Assembly (NCBI GenBank): GCA_041300525.1
Contig: JBGLNJ010000001.1
Span: forward strand, 3,596,001 to 3,660,000
Direction: 5' to 3'
Source: JBGLNJ01 sp041300525
GTDB lineage: Bacteria; Chloroflexota; Anaerolineae; Fen-1058
DNA: 64,000 nucleotides
Below, one piece after another: positions 41,534 through 49,228 of this stretch. Both the position numbers and the translations under genes were made by a program. The notes beneath the pieces were generated by a model that was not told where the DNA came from, did no database searches, and saw only the letters and a program-made list of their open reading frames with translations. The first letter of the stretch is position 1, and the number at the start of each line of letters is the position of its first letter.

Positions 41534-43276
41534 ATGAGATGGTTCAAACGCCTACCACTCTGGCTATCCGGCGCCACGGTAGTAGCATTGATGTCAACCG
41601 CTTTCTCGGTCGCGCCGCCAAACGCTCCGGCCTCTCCGAACCTCACCTCAGAGCCACGCGAGACTAGGCCGGTTAAACCGTCGCAACCCAGCGCCAGCGC
41701 AGCGGGGCGATATGACCTGGGCAATTACACCGTCACGGATCTCTACCTCTCGCCCGATGGCAACGACGACCATTCCGGTGCTTCCCGTTCCGCGCCATTG
41801 CGCACCCTCACCGCCGCCTGGAATAAAATACCCTCTGGCGTTCTAGCTACCGGCTATCGCCTCAACCTCTTGCCTGGCGCTTCCGGCGTTTACCCCTGCG
41901 AACCCGGCCCCGAAGACTCTAATTGCATCAACTATTTTTCCGACCGTCATGGCACTTACCAATACCCCCTCATCATTCGCGCGCTTGATGGCCCCGGCAC
42001 CGTCACGCTCCGCGGCGGTCTCAACCTCGCAAATATAGATTACCTGTATCTGCTCGACCTGAACCTGGTAGGCGGCGGGGCCCTCCCCACCAATGGGTCC
42101 GGCAATAACCTGCTCCACCTCGAGCGAGGCAAGCACGTGCTCTTTCGCGGCCTCTCGGTGCTAGGCCCGGCCTGCGCTAGCGATGCGTGCAACAATCTGC
42201 AAGAAGTCCTCAAGATCAACCAATCTCAATATCTCTATGTAGAAGATAGCCTCATCGGCGGGGCCTGGCACAGCACGGTGGATTATTTTGTCGTCCAGCA
42301 CGGCCATTTTCTGAACAACCGCTTACACACGGCGGGGCAATGGTGCATGTATATCAAAGGCGGGTCGGCTTATTTGCAGATTGAGGGCAACGAATTCTAT
42401 GGCTGTCAGTTAGGCTTCCAGGCCGGGCAATCGGCCAATCTGGCTATGATGCTTTCACCGTGGCTTCATTATGAAATCTATGACATCAAGTTCATCAATA
42501 ACCTACTGCACGATATTCCGGGGGTCGGCTTTAGCGCAGCGGGCGCTTATAACCTGCTCTTTGCCTATAACACGCTCTACCGCGTCGGCACTTCCGCCGA
42601 GCCTGGTTATGCGCTGGCGGAGTTTGTCTATGGCGAGCGCAACTGCACTCCCACCGACGATCTGCCCAACCCGGTCCCCTCTTGCGCCGCCTTTACCGAC
42701 CAAGGGGCGTGGGGGCCTAACTTCCAGACTGATTCCCAACCCGCCATCCCCAACCGGAATGTCTACGTTTACAACAACATTTTATACAACCCGCCCCTTT
42801 CACAAACGCTCTATTCCCACTTTAACGTCTTCGGGCCGCTCGCTCGTCCCGCCGGATTTCAGAACAGCCCCAATCCGGCCAACGCCGACGACAACCTGGC
42901 CATCCGCGGCAATCTCATCTGGAACGGCCCCGCCGATCATCCGCTTGGCGTCGAAGAGGCGGCCCAAGGGTGTCAGCCCGCCAACGCGACCTGTCATGCG
43001 GCCCAACTTCGCGCCGACAATACCATCAACACTCTCCAACCACAACTCGATGGAAATTTCCGCCCGGTGGCCGGCAGTAATATCTTCAGCGCCACCACGT
43101 ATGCCATTCCCGATTTCACCTGGGGCGCTTTCACGCCCGGCGTCCCCAGCGGCACATTGACCAACACCGTGCCTTACGACCGGGCCGGGAACGCGCGCCT
43201 GGCTTCCGGCCCGCCGGGCGCGTATGCCGCGCCGGCGGCCAGGTATCGTCTCTGTTTACCGCTCGTCCTGCGCTAA
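41534..43276 (+). CDS. Secreted right-handed beta-helix protein with LPLVLR tail
   Basis: A 580-residue exported protein. Residues 1-30 are a signal peptide (RLPLWLSGATVVALMSTAFS). The body opens with the parallel beta-helix cue DLYLSPDGNDDHSGAS...PLRTL and continues with beta-helix coils (NIDYLYLLDLNLVGGG, KHVLFRGLSVLG, FVVQHGHFLNNRLHT, YLQIEGNEFYG, YDIKFINNLLHDI, NLLFAYNTLYRV). It ends RYRLCLPLVLR; a hydrophobic (Y/C)LPLVLR tail is common on exported Chloroflexota proteins and may be a sorting signal (inference). The fold suggests a polysaccharide lyase/hydrolase or adhesin; no catalytic set was identified. Start ATG with AGGAGG 7 bases upstream, right after the inverted-repeat element. Confidence 0.8.
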   Translation: MRWFKRLPLWLSGATVVALMSTAFSVAPPNAPASPNLTSEPRETRPVKPSQPSASAAGRYDLGNYTVTDLYLSPDGNDDHSGASRSAPLRTLTAAWNKIPSGVLATGYRLNLLPGASGVYPCEPGPEDSNCINYFSDRHGTYQYPLIIRALDGPGTVTLRGGLNLANIDYLYLLDLNLVGGGALPTNGSGNNLLHLERGKHVLFRGLSVLGPACASDACNNLQEVLKINQSQYLYVEDSLIGGAWHSTVDYFVVQHGHFLNNRLHTAGQWCMYIKGGSAYLQIEGNEFYGCQLGFQAGQSANLAMMLSPWLHYEIYDIKFINNLLHDIPGVGFSAAGAYNLLFAYNTLYRVGTSAEPGYALAEFVYGERNCTPTDDLPNPVPSCAAFTDQGAWGPNFQTDSQPAIPNRNVYVYNNILYNPPLSQTLYSHFNVFGPLARPAGFQNSPNPANADDNLAIRGNLIWNGPADHPLGVEEAAQGCQPANATCHAAQLRADNTINTLQPQLDGNFRPVAGSNIFSATTYAIPDFTWGAFTPGVPSGTLTNTVPYDRAGNARLASGPPGAYAAPAARYRLCLPLVLR

Positions 43277-43340
43277 AAAGCCGGGCGGTATGCACGGGGC
43301 GCACCCAGAATTGGTTGATATTTGCAAAGCCCAGGTCTAT

Positions 43341-43541
43341 TCAAGACGGAATACTCGGCGCTTTTTGCACAAGCGCCTGCCAAAACTTTTTAGCGTCCAA
43401 CGACCACAGGCAGCCGACCCGGGCGCTCCGCGCCCTCACGAATGTGCTGTGCCAGCACCCGACCCTCTTGAGCCGATTCTCGTCGCACAGTGTCTTGAAG
43501 AACGTCACGAATTCAGTCTGCGCACTTTCGTTCGATTCCAT
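43341..43541 (-). pseudogene. ArsR-like winged-helix regulator remnant
   Basis: The ATG at 43539-43541 (GGAGA upstream) opens MESNESAQTEFVTFFKTLCDENRLKRVG, the first helices of an ArsR-type regulator (FFKALxDENRLKIV). After RVG the expected LAQ continues in another frame (VLAQHIREGAERPG), and the recognition helix region is missing. The end SLDAKKFWQALVQKAPS fits the last helix of such proteins. A frameshift plus deletion is the simplest reading. Confidence 0.5.
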
Positions 43542-43587
43542 GGTCGCATCTCCGCAGACTTGACGGGGATCTCGAGATCCGGCCGGT

Positions 43588-43900
43588 CTATCGTTCCTCT
43601 TGCCAGTAAACGCCCTCTTCGCGCTTGAGCCACCCATAGCCCACCAGCTCGCGCCGCAACGTGGCCGTGTCTTCGTGGAAGCGCCCGATGATGTCGTTGA
43701 CCTGCTTTTCGCCGTAGCGCCTCGCCGGCCGGAATTCTTCCAGGATGCGGCGCAGCACCGCCTCACGCTTTTTGCGCTGCGCGGGAATTTCCTTCAGCCG
43801 CCCGTCGCGCCGAGAAAAATCCGCCACCACTTTGCGGTCGTAAGCATCCACGTCTACGTCGGAGGCAGCCTCCGGCAGCGTCTCTGCATGATCCGGACAG
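43588..43900 (-). pseudogene. DUF2087 domain, C-terminal part of an ArsR-type regulator
   Basis: Minus-strand frame: ETLPEAASDVDVDAYDRKVV, DFSRRDGRLKEIPAQRKKRE, LRRILEEFRPARRYGEKQVN and FHEDTATLRRELVGYGWLKR. This is DUF2087, normally fused behind an ArsR winged helix. The N-terminal DNA-binding part is missing: at about 43900 the strand becomes antisense of the kinase gene. The 3' neighbour at 43341 is an ArsR start, so two related regulators were once adjacent. Confidence 0.72.
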
Positions 43901-43915
43901 CCGGTGAGGAAGACA

Positions 43916-45019
43916 ATGATTGTTGAGGAAGTTTCAAAACAGTTCTCCATCCAGGGCAATCCAGTCAAGATCCGGATATTCGGCACGGGTCACATCCACG
44001 ATACGTACCACATCATTACGGATGCAGGCAGGCAGTACCTGCTGCAAAGGATCAACGACAAGGTGTTCCAGGATGTGCCCGTTCTCATGTCGAATATCAA
44101 GCGGACCACCCAGCACCTGGCAAAAAAAATTCTCGGGATGCCCGGACATGATCCGGAACGGGAGGCCATGAGCCTGATCCCGACCGTCAACGGGAAACAT
44201 TATCTGTACGACAAGGAATCGGGTTACTGGCGCCTGTACCGGTTCATCACGGAGAGCCGTTACCTGGACCATGTGGATGATCCCCGTATGGTGGAACAGG
44301 CAGGCCAGGCCTACGGCCGTTTTCTGGCCTGGCTCGTGGACCTGCCCGGGCCGAGGCTGCATGAAACCATTCCCGCATTCCACGATATGGGTTCGCGCAT
44401 CGGCCGTTTCCTGATGAGCGCGCAGAGGGATCCATCCGGAAGAGCACGGCAGGTCCGGAAGGAAATTACATGGATCGAGAAACGCACGGATGAAATGATG
44501 CGCCTCCATTTCCTCAGGGCGGGCGGCCGTATCCCGGAACGTATCACCCATAACGATACGAAGATCAACAATGTCCTGTTCGATACAAAAGGGGTCGCCT
44601 TATGCGTCTCCGACCTGGATACGGTCATGCCGGGCATCGTTCATTATGATTTCGGAGATGCCGTGCGCACAGCTGCGAGCACCGCCGGGGAGGACGAGGA
44701 GGATTTGGGCCGTGTGTCCGTGGATCTAAACCTGTTCGAGGCATTCTCGACCGGCTACCTGCAGGAAACCGCTTTGATTCTCGAGCCGCTGGAGATAGAG
44801 AAACTGGCCTTTTCCGCAAGGATGATGACGTTCATGATCGGACTGCGTTTCCTGACCGATTATCTGGAAGGGGATCTGTACTACAAGATCCATCATCCCG
44901 ACCAGAACCTGAACCGGGCGAAGACCCAGTTCAAGCTCGTGGAAAGTATGGAAAAATACTCCGACAGCATGGACGAGATCATCTCCCGGATCATGAAAAA
45001 AAAGGAGAAGGGGAAATGA
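43916..45019 (+). CDS. Phosphotransferase/sugar kinase of the APH-like fold (N-acetylhexosamine kinase-like)
   Basis: A 367-residue aminoglycoside-phosphotransferase-fold kinase. The N-lobe starts IVEEVSKQFSIQGNPVKIRI with GTGHIHDTYHI as glycine-rich loop and QYLLQRINDKVF; the catalytic loop is ITHNDTKINNVLFD (HxDxxxxN) and the metal site VSDLDTVMPG with YDFGD. Length and motifs match NahK/mucin-desulfatase-like kinases, which phosphorylate N-acetylhexosamines. The wording (many AAG/GAG-rich stretches such as MKKKEKGK) and the next gene start point to a Bacteroidota-type origin, unlike the surroundings. It begins within a few bases of a junction with the DUF2087 remnant. Start ATG at 43916; 43904 GTG is less likely. 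Confidence 0.8.
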   Translation: MIVEEVSKQFSIQGNPVKIRIFGTGHIHDTYHIITDAGRQYLLQRINDKVFQDVPVLMSNIKRTTQHLAKKILGMPGHDPEREAMSLIPTVNGKHYLYDKESGYWRLYRFITESRYLDHVDDPRMVEQAGQAYGRFLAWLVDLPGPRLHETIPAFHDMGSRIGRFLMSAQRDPSGRARQVRKEITWIEKRTDEMMRLHFLRAGGRIPERITHNDTKINNVLFDTKGVALCVSDLDTVMPGIVHYDFGDAVRTAASTAGEDEEDLGRVSVDLNLFEAFSTGYLQETALILEPLEIEKLAFSARMMTFMIGLRFLTDYLEGDLYYKIHHPDQNLNRAKTQFKLVESMEKYSDSMDEIISRIMKKKEKGK

Positions 45020-45147
45020 TTTCAACGATGAAACCTGCCTGGATGACGGCCGTTCTGGCGGCACTGATCGGTTTTTCGCAGGCCCAGGAGATTGATCCCG
45101 CCCTGACTGAAGTCTGGGAGCCTGTCCCGCCTGTCGTCAAATCCTGA
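45016..45147 (+). pseudogene. Start of a secreted DUF1080 (3-keto-glycoside hydrolase-like) gene, truncated
   Basis: The ATG at 45016 overlaps the kinase stop (ATGA). It opens MISTMKPAWMTAVLAALIGF, a signal peptide, then SQAQEIDPALTEVWEPVPPV, a typical start of exported DUF1080 proteins of Bacteroidota. After about 41 residues the sequence changes and hits TGA at 45147. The ATGA coupling shows it belonged to the same operon as the kinase. Confidence 0.55.
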
Positions 45148-45275
45148 GCCAAACTCCAAGCCCAATTCCCAAGTCGGGACTGTCCCACACCTCGAGCTTG
45201 CACTCTAGTCGAGCGGCGCGTCGCCGAACGTCGTCCCCTCCATGCGGATGTAACACCACTTCGGTCGGGCAGCGC

Positions 45276-45944
45276 TCAGGACTTGATCTCTTCCAGTTTC
45301 CCTGTCGCCATGAAAATGACGCGCTCACAGATGTTGGTGGCGCGGTCGCCGATGCGTTCCAGGTTGTGCGCCACCCACAACAGGTGCGTGGCGCGGCTGA
45401 TGTTGCGCGGGTCTTCGAGCATGTACGTCAGCAACTCGCGAAAGATCTGTTGGTACAGGGCATCCATCTTGTCGTCGCGCGCGGCCACCTTTTCGGCTGC
45501 TTCCGCGTCGTGGGCAATCACGGCATCCAGCGCGCCGTGGATCATCTCGCGGGCAATCTGCGCCATGACGGGCACGTCAATCAACGGCTTGAGCAGCGGC
45601 TCGTCAAAGATGCGCTTGGCGATCTCGGCAATGCCCTCGGCGTGATCGGCGATGCGCTCCAACTCCACGGCGATGTGCGTCGCCGCAATTGCCATGCGCA
45701 GGTCGCTCGCAGCGGGTTGTTGCGTGGCGATCAATTCCAAGCATTGCTCTTCGATGTCATAGCGCAACTGGTTGATAGCGTCGTCGTCGTTGACGACTTG
45801 CTGCGCCAGATCATAGTCGCGCGTCTTGAGCGCCTGCACCGAGCGCTCGATAGCGCTTTCGACTAGGCTGCCCATGCGCAGGATCTCGGAGCGCACTTGC
45901 TCCAGTTCGTGTTCCAGCGTGCTACGTACCAAAGTTTTGTTCAT
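45276..45944 (-). CDS. phoU: Phosphate signalling complex protein PhoU
   Basis: A 222-residue PhoU with two copies of the three-helix PhoU module (residues 15-105 and 115-210). Metal-binding E/DxxxD-type motifs are visible as ELERIADHAEGIAEIAK and HNLERIGDRATNICE. PhoU links the Pst transporter to the PhoR/PhoB kinase system and keeps the Pho regulon off when phosphate is plentiful. It is last in a same-strand group VWA lipoprotein - small membrane protein - phoU. A pstS relic (39.7 kb) and an OmpR/PhoB-type two-component pair (50.4-52.6 kb) are in the same window. Start ATG at 45942-45944 with AGGACAT upstream (weak). Confidence 0.94.
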   Translation of the reverse strand: MNKTLVRSTLEHELEQVRSEILRMGSLVESAIERSVQALKTRDYDLAQQVVNDDDAINQLRYDIEEQCLELIATQQPAASDLRMAIAATHIAVELERIADHAEGIAEIAKRIFDEPLLKPLIDVPVMAQIAREMIHGALDAVIAHDAEAAEKVAARDDKMDALYQQIFRELLTYMLEDPRNISRATHLLWVAHNLERIGDRATNICERVIFMATGKLEEIKS

Positions 45945-45990
45945 GACGATGTCCTTTCAGTAACCATGACGCATTGTCTTACTGCCCAAG

Positions 45991-46179
45991 TTATCTTTGC
46001 CATGGATCGCCGTTCGGGTCAGGCGGCAAGTCCCTGGCGCTGATGACGACCATGAGCGCCCAGAGGCCCAGGCCGACGGGAAACAACCACCACGCCGCGC
46101 ACAATCCCGCCGCAACGGACAGCGGCAGCATCGCCAGGGTGAATGGTTGACGAAGAGCGTTTAGCCATCGTGAGTTCAT
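45991..46179 (-). CDS. Small membrane protein between VWA lipoprotein and phoU
   Basis: A 62-residue protein with two short hydrophobic segments (PFTLAMLPLSVAAGLCAAWW and VGLGLWALMVVISA) and a charged end SARDLPPDPNGDPWQR. It starts 10 bases after the stop of the VWA gene and ends 46 bases before phoU, so it is probably co-transcribed. The composition suggests the beginning of a larger membrane protein family (XpaC/TelA operon type), so truncation is possible. Confidence 0.55.
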   Translation of the reverse strand: MNSRWLNALRQPFTLAMLPLSVAAGLCAAWWLFPVGLGLWALMVVISARDLPPDPNGDPWQR

Positions 46180-46188
46180 GCTGACCTT

Positions 46189-47889
46189 CTAAAAGAATGT
46201 GGCGATCTCGGCATAGACCTGGTTGATAGTCTTGGGATCGCCGGCGTACGTTTTGCCGCCAGTGGCCTCAGCCATGCGCGACAGAATGTCCTTGTCCGCA
46301 TCTTTGCCAAACGCGATTGTAAACAGCTTGATGGCGCTGCCGCTATCTTCGCCCGACGCGCCAATCTGCGCCACCAACTGATCCAGCGTCAACTTGGAGG
46401 CATTGTCTTGCCCATCGGAAAGCACCACGACGGCGCGGATGTGCTTGGGATCAGATGCGTTTTTGAGATCGTTGTAAGCGGTCAGCGTCGCACCGTAGAG
46501 TTGTGTGTTGCCGCCTTCGATGATGCCCGACACGCGGCGAATGACAGCGTCGCGTTGCGCTCCCACGGACGTCAATTGCACGATCGTGTTGACCGACGTG
46601 CTAAAGGCCACCACCTGCACGCGGTCGTCCTCGTCGAGCAGATTGATGAACTGGACCAGGCTGTTGCGGGCCGAGCTGATTTTTTCGCCCGCCATGCTGC
46701 CCGAGACGTCAATCACCAGCGACACGTCCACCGGCTTTTTGGTTTGTTTCCAGGTCGCCTGCGCCGCCTGAATCACTTCGGCGGACGGAAGGTCTATTAG
46801 AATTGTCTGCGGCTGTGATGGGTCAACGCCGTGCTGCGCGTCGAGCGGTGTGGTGAGCGACACCGAGGTATCCGCCGGGCGAAAACCCAACTCGAGCGCC
46901 TTGAGTTGCTGCGGCCTATCGCGCAGGAACGTCTCAAAGACCTCGGCCGCGGCCTTGTGCTCGTCCGTCACCCACGGCGCGTTCAAAATCGCGTAAGGGT
47001 GATTGCTCCAGAACGTGCCTTCCTTGGGATAAATGGCGACGACGGGCAGTTGCGAACTTTGCCCGGCTAGCCGTTTGCTCTCTTGCGCGACGACGAGATT
47101 CTCATACAGCACGGCCGCGCTCAGGTATGATGGCCCGCGCTCGAACATCCGGTCGGCGAAAAAGCCCGTGCTCGTGCCATAGTGGATGATGCTGCTCTCG
47201 ACGTTGGAAACAAACGCTTTGACCTCGGGCCTGTTCAAATCATCCACCGTCAGGCCGCGCCGCTTGCCGGCGCCGGCGTAGGCTTCGGCCAAGATAGAGA
47301 CGAGGCCGCTGTTGCTATAATTAGGGTGCGTGTGCCCAAACTTGAACGCGCCCCATTCAGGATAGCCGTAAGCTGCCCACCCTTTATCCGAGACGGCCAG
47401 TTGGGCAATATCGGCCCAGCCGAGAGGCTTTTGCGGCCAGCCCAGCGCTTCGGCCATGGGCTTCCACATCGCAACCACCACTGGGCTGAGCACCAGGTCA
47501 TTCGGCTTGCCTGTGACCAGATCATCCGAGTGCGACTTGTGCCACTCGGCATTCGCCACGGGGATGTATAACGACGACGCAGGGCTCCACACGGTCGGCT
47601 GAAGCTGCCCCGCTATGATCTGGTTGATCGCTTCGATGGAGCCAATCGCATTGGCTTCCACGACGACCGTTGCGCCTTGCGGCGTTTTGTGCTTGGCGTC
47701 GTTGAATTGCTTGACGAGCGGTTCGAGCCACGCTTGCTTTTCCGAGCCGTAGACGATGCTGATCTTGACCGTCTTGCCCATGATCGCCGGCAAGGCCGGC
47801 GTCACATTGCAGCCTGAAAGCATCAGACAGGCGACGAGCAAGCTCAACAGCCATCGTTTCAGTTGCGCCTTCACATTTCCTCTTTTCAA
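46189..47889 (-). CDS. Lipoprotein with solute-binding and von Willebrand A domains
   Basis: A 566-residue exported lipoprotein: signal LLSLLVACLMLSGC (lipobox LSGC), a periplasmic solute-binding-like domain (residues ~40-350; VKISIVYGSEKQAWLEPLVK, TVWSPASSLYIPVAN, WADIAQLAVSDKGWAAYGY), and a VWA domain (residues ~385-566) with intact MIDAS motif VIDVSGSMAGEKI, the TQL threonine site and VVLSDGQDNAS. The architecture (SBP_bac_11 plus VWA) is found in phosphate/metal-related operons with TelA/XpaC. It heads the group ending in phoU. Start ATG at 47887-47889. Confidence 0.87.
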   Translation of the reverse strand: MKRGNVKAQLKRWLLSLLVACLMLSGCNVTPALPAIMGKTVKISIVYGSEKQAWLEPLVKQFNDAKHKTPQGATVVVEANAIGSIEAINQIIAGQLQPTVWSPASSLYIPVANAEWHKSHSDDLVTGKPNDLVLSPVVVAMWKPMAEALGWPQKPLGWADIAQLAVSDKGWAAYGYPEWGAFKFGHTHPNYSNSGLVSILAEAYAGAGKRRGLTVDDLNRPEVKAFVSNVESSIIHYGTSTGFFADRMFERGPSYLSAAVLYENLVVAQESKRLAGQSSQLPVVAIYPKEGTFWSNHPYAILNAPWVTDEHKAAAEVFETFLRDRPQQLKALELGFRPADTSVSLTTPLDAQHGVDPSQPQTILIDLPSAEVIQAAQATWKQTKKPVDVSLVIDVSGSMAGEKISSARNSLVQFINLLDEDDRVQVVAFSTSVNTIVQLTSVGAQRDAVIRRVSGIIEGGNTQLYGATLTAYNDLKNASDPKHIRAVVVLSDGQDNASKLTLDQLVAQIGASGEDSGSAIKLFTIAFGKDADKDILSRMAEATGGKTYAGDPKTINQVYAEIATFF

Positions 47890-47892
47890 CGC

Positions 47893-47945
47893 GCGCCCTC
47901 TCCTTCATCCCTGCCCCTGCTTCGCGGGGGAGGGCCGGGGAGGGG
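47893..47945. repeat. GC-rich hairpin of the CCCCTGCTTCGCGGGGGAGGG family
   Basis: CCCTGCCCCTGC-TTC-GCGGGGGAGGG forms a long GC hairpin upstream of the VWA gene. The same CCCCTGCGAAGCGGGGG core lies in both direct repeats at 48510 and 49052. Confidence 0.6.
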
Positions 47946-48041
47946 GGCAAAAAAGAATTTCCAGCTAACGGCAGCGAGTTCAGCCGCGCGCGGAGCAAGC
48001 GAAGCGCAGCGGAGTTCTTCCACTACGCAGTAACTGAGACA

Positions 48042-48385
48042 TCAATAATGCTCTCTGAACCATTCATCGCATGACTGAACCATAGTCTCCCAGAATTCGG
48101 GTTGGCTTGACCAATGCCCAAAAGGCACTTCCAGATAACGTTTGGGGCCCTTCAGTCGCTCGTAGTTGTGCCGAGTGACATTGACATCCACCATCTTATC
48201 CAAACTTTGATTGATGACTAGTGTCGGTATTCGATTTTGCTCAAACGAAATGGCGGGACGTGTGTACATGTTGCTTGCCAGAGATCGAAAGCTCACAAGT
48301 CGGGGGGGAACGGGGTCGGCATCCCACTGAGCTTGAAATGCTGCATCACGCTCATCCATCAGCTTATCATATTCAAAATCAGATA
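48042..48385 (-). pseudogene. Alpha/beta hydrolase, C-terminal fragment
   Basis: Minus-strand frame: SDFEYDKLMDERDAAFQAQW, PRLVSFRSLASNMYTRPAIS, then FEQNRIPTLVINQSLDKMVD with the acid residue region, and the catalytic His in EVPFGHWSSQPEFWETMV. It ends SCDEWFREHY. The nucleophile elbow (GxSxG) half is missing; at about 48385 the strand becomes antisense of another fragment. Confidence 0.62.
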
Positions 48386-48389
48386 CATG

Positions 48390-48508
48390 GGTGTTGGAAG
48401 AACCAGTACTCGTACTCGGGCAAACTGTGGACGGATATCGAGCTGCAGGGTAGCGGGAGCAAGTGGGTGACGCTGCGCGCTTGCCGCGTGCTGAAGGCGA
48501 CTGCGTAA
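48390..48508 (+). pseudogene. C-terminal tail of an unidentified protein
   Basis: The plus frame reads CWKNQYSYSGKLWTDIELQG, SGSKWVTLRACRVLKATA and stops at 48506-48508. It looks protein-like, with beta-strand alternation, but I cannot name a family. It ends two bases before the first direct repeat. Confidence 0.3.
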
Positions 48509-48509
48509 C

Positions 48510-48669
48510 GGCCCCCATCCCCAGCCCTTCCCCCGTCGGGCAAAAACCGCCCGACAGGGGAAGGGAGAACACTTTCCCTCCCCTGTCCCGCGCCTTCTTC
48601 CCCTGCGAAGCGGGGGGAGTCAGAGGGGGGCGGGACGGGGGATGGCTAGGGTAGGGGCCGAATGAGAGC
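48510..48669. repeat. Direct repeat A flanking the DUF559 gene
   Basis: About 160 bases starting GGCCCCCATCCCCAGCCC. It contains a long hairpin (CCCTTCCCCCGTCGGGC-AAAAACC-GCCCGACAGGGGAAGGG) and a second one around CCCCTGCGAAGCGGGGG. A copy with a few differences lies at 49052-49210, in the same orientation, just after the gene. Confidence 0.85.
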
Positions 48670-48673
48670 CAAC

Positions 48674-49051
48674 ATGCCCGACGATTCTCACCGACGTTGG
48701 CGCGCTTCTGGTGCCATGCAAGCCCGCGCGAGGGAACTGCGCCGTGAAATGACGCCCGCCGAAAAGAAACTCTGGCGGCACATCCGCAACGGACAACTGA
48801 ACGGCGCGCATGTCCGCAGGCAATATGCCGTCGGGCCGTTCATCGTGGATTTCTTTTGCGCCAAATCCAGGCTGGTGATCGAGGTTGATGGTGATACTCA
48901 CGCTGAACAGGTCGAGTATGACGCCGAACGAACTCGATGGTTGAACGAACAGAAGTATTATCGCGTGATCCGTTTTACGAACGATGATGTTCTGCGCAAC
49001 ATTGATGCGGTAGTGCAAAGAATCGAAGAGGAATTGGAAGGGACAGGATGA
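48674..49051 (+). CDS. DUF559 (Vsr-like endonuclease fold) protein in a repeat-flanked cassette
   Basis: A 125-residue protein with the full DUF559 pattern: ARELRREMTPAEKKLWRHIR, NGQLNGAHVRRQYAVGPFIV, DFFCAKSRLVIEVDGDTHAE, and YYRVIRFTNDDVLRNIDAVV. The nuclease core of this PD-(D/E)xK/Vsr-related fold is VDFFC...LVIEVDGxxH with the acidic residues present, so catalytic ability is plausible. The ATG at 48674 lies directly after repeat A, and the TGA at 49049-49051 touches repeat B. No ribosome site is evident (the flanking repeat fills the leader). Relatives occur as orphan genes in repeat contexts of Chloroflexota and cyanobacteria; the function is not established. Confidence 0.85.
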   Translation: MPDDSHRRWRASGAMQARARELRREMTPAEKKLWRHIRNGQLNGAHVRRQYAVGPFIVDFFCAKSRLVIEVDGDTHAEQVEYDAERTRWLNEQKYYRVIRFTNDDVLRNIDAVVQRIEEELEGTG

Positions 49052-49210
49052 GGCCCCCATCCCCAGCCCTTCCCCGTCGGGCAAAAACCGCCCGACAGGG
49101 GAAGGGAGCGCACTTTCCCTCCCCTGTCCCGCGCCTTCTTCCCCTGCGAAGCGGGGGGAGCTAGAGGGGGGCGCGGGACGGGGGAGGGTTAGGGTGGGGG
49201 CCGAATGGGG
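49052..49210. repeat. Direct repeat B flanking the DUF559 gene
   Basis: Copy of repeat A (see 48510) in the same orientation, beginning at the DUF559 stop codon and ending at the next gene. Differences are a few single bases, for example one C fewer in CCCCGTC and CGGGACGGGGGAGGGTTAGG versus CGGGACGGGGGATGGCTAGG. Confidence 0.85.
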
Positions 49211-49228
49211 GCCGAGCAGTGGAATCAA

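Noticed and set aside
45148..45275. A gene between the DUF1080 fragment and phoU
   Set aside because: One minus frame ends in RMEGTTFGDAPLD, which looks weakly protein-like, but it is too short to call and has no start.
47522..48508. The GC-rich hairpins as rho-independent terminators
   Set aside because: No T tracts follow, stems are far longer than usual, and copies occur as direct repeats around a gene, so they are listed as repeats.
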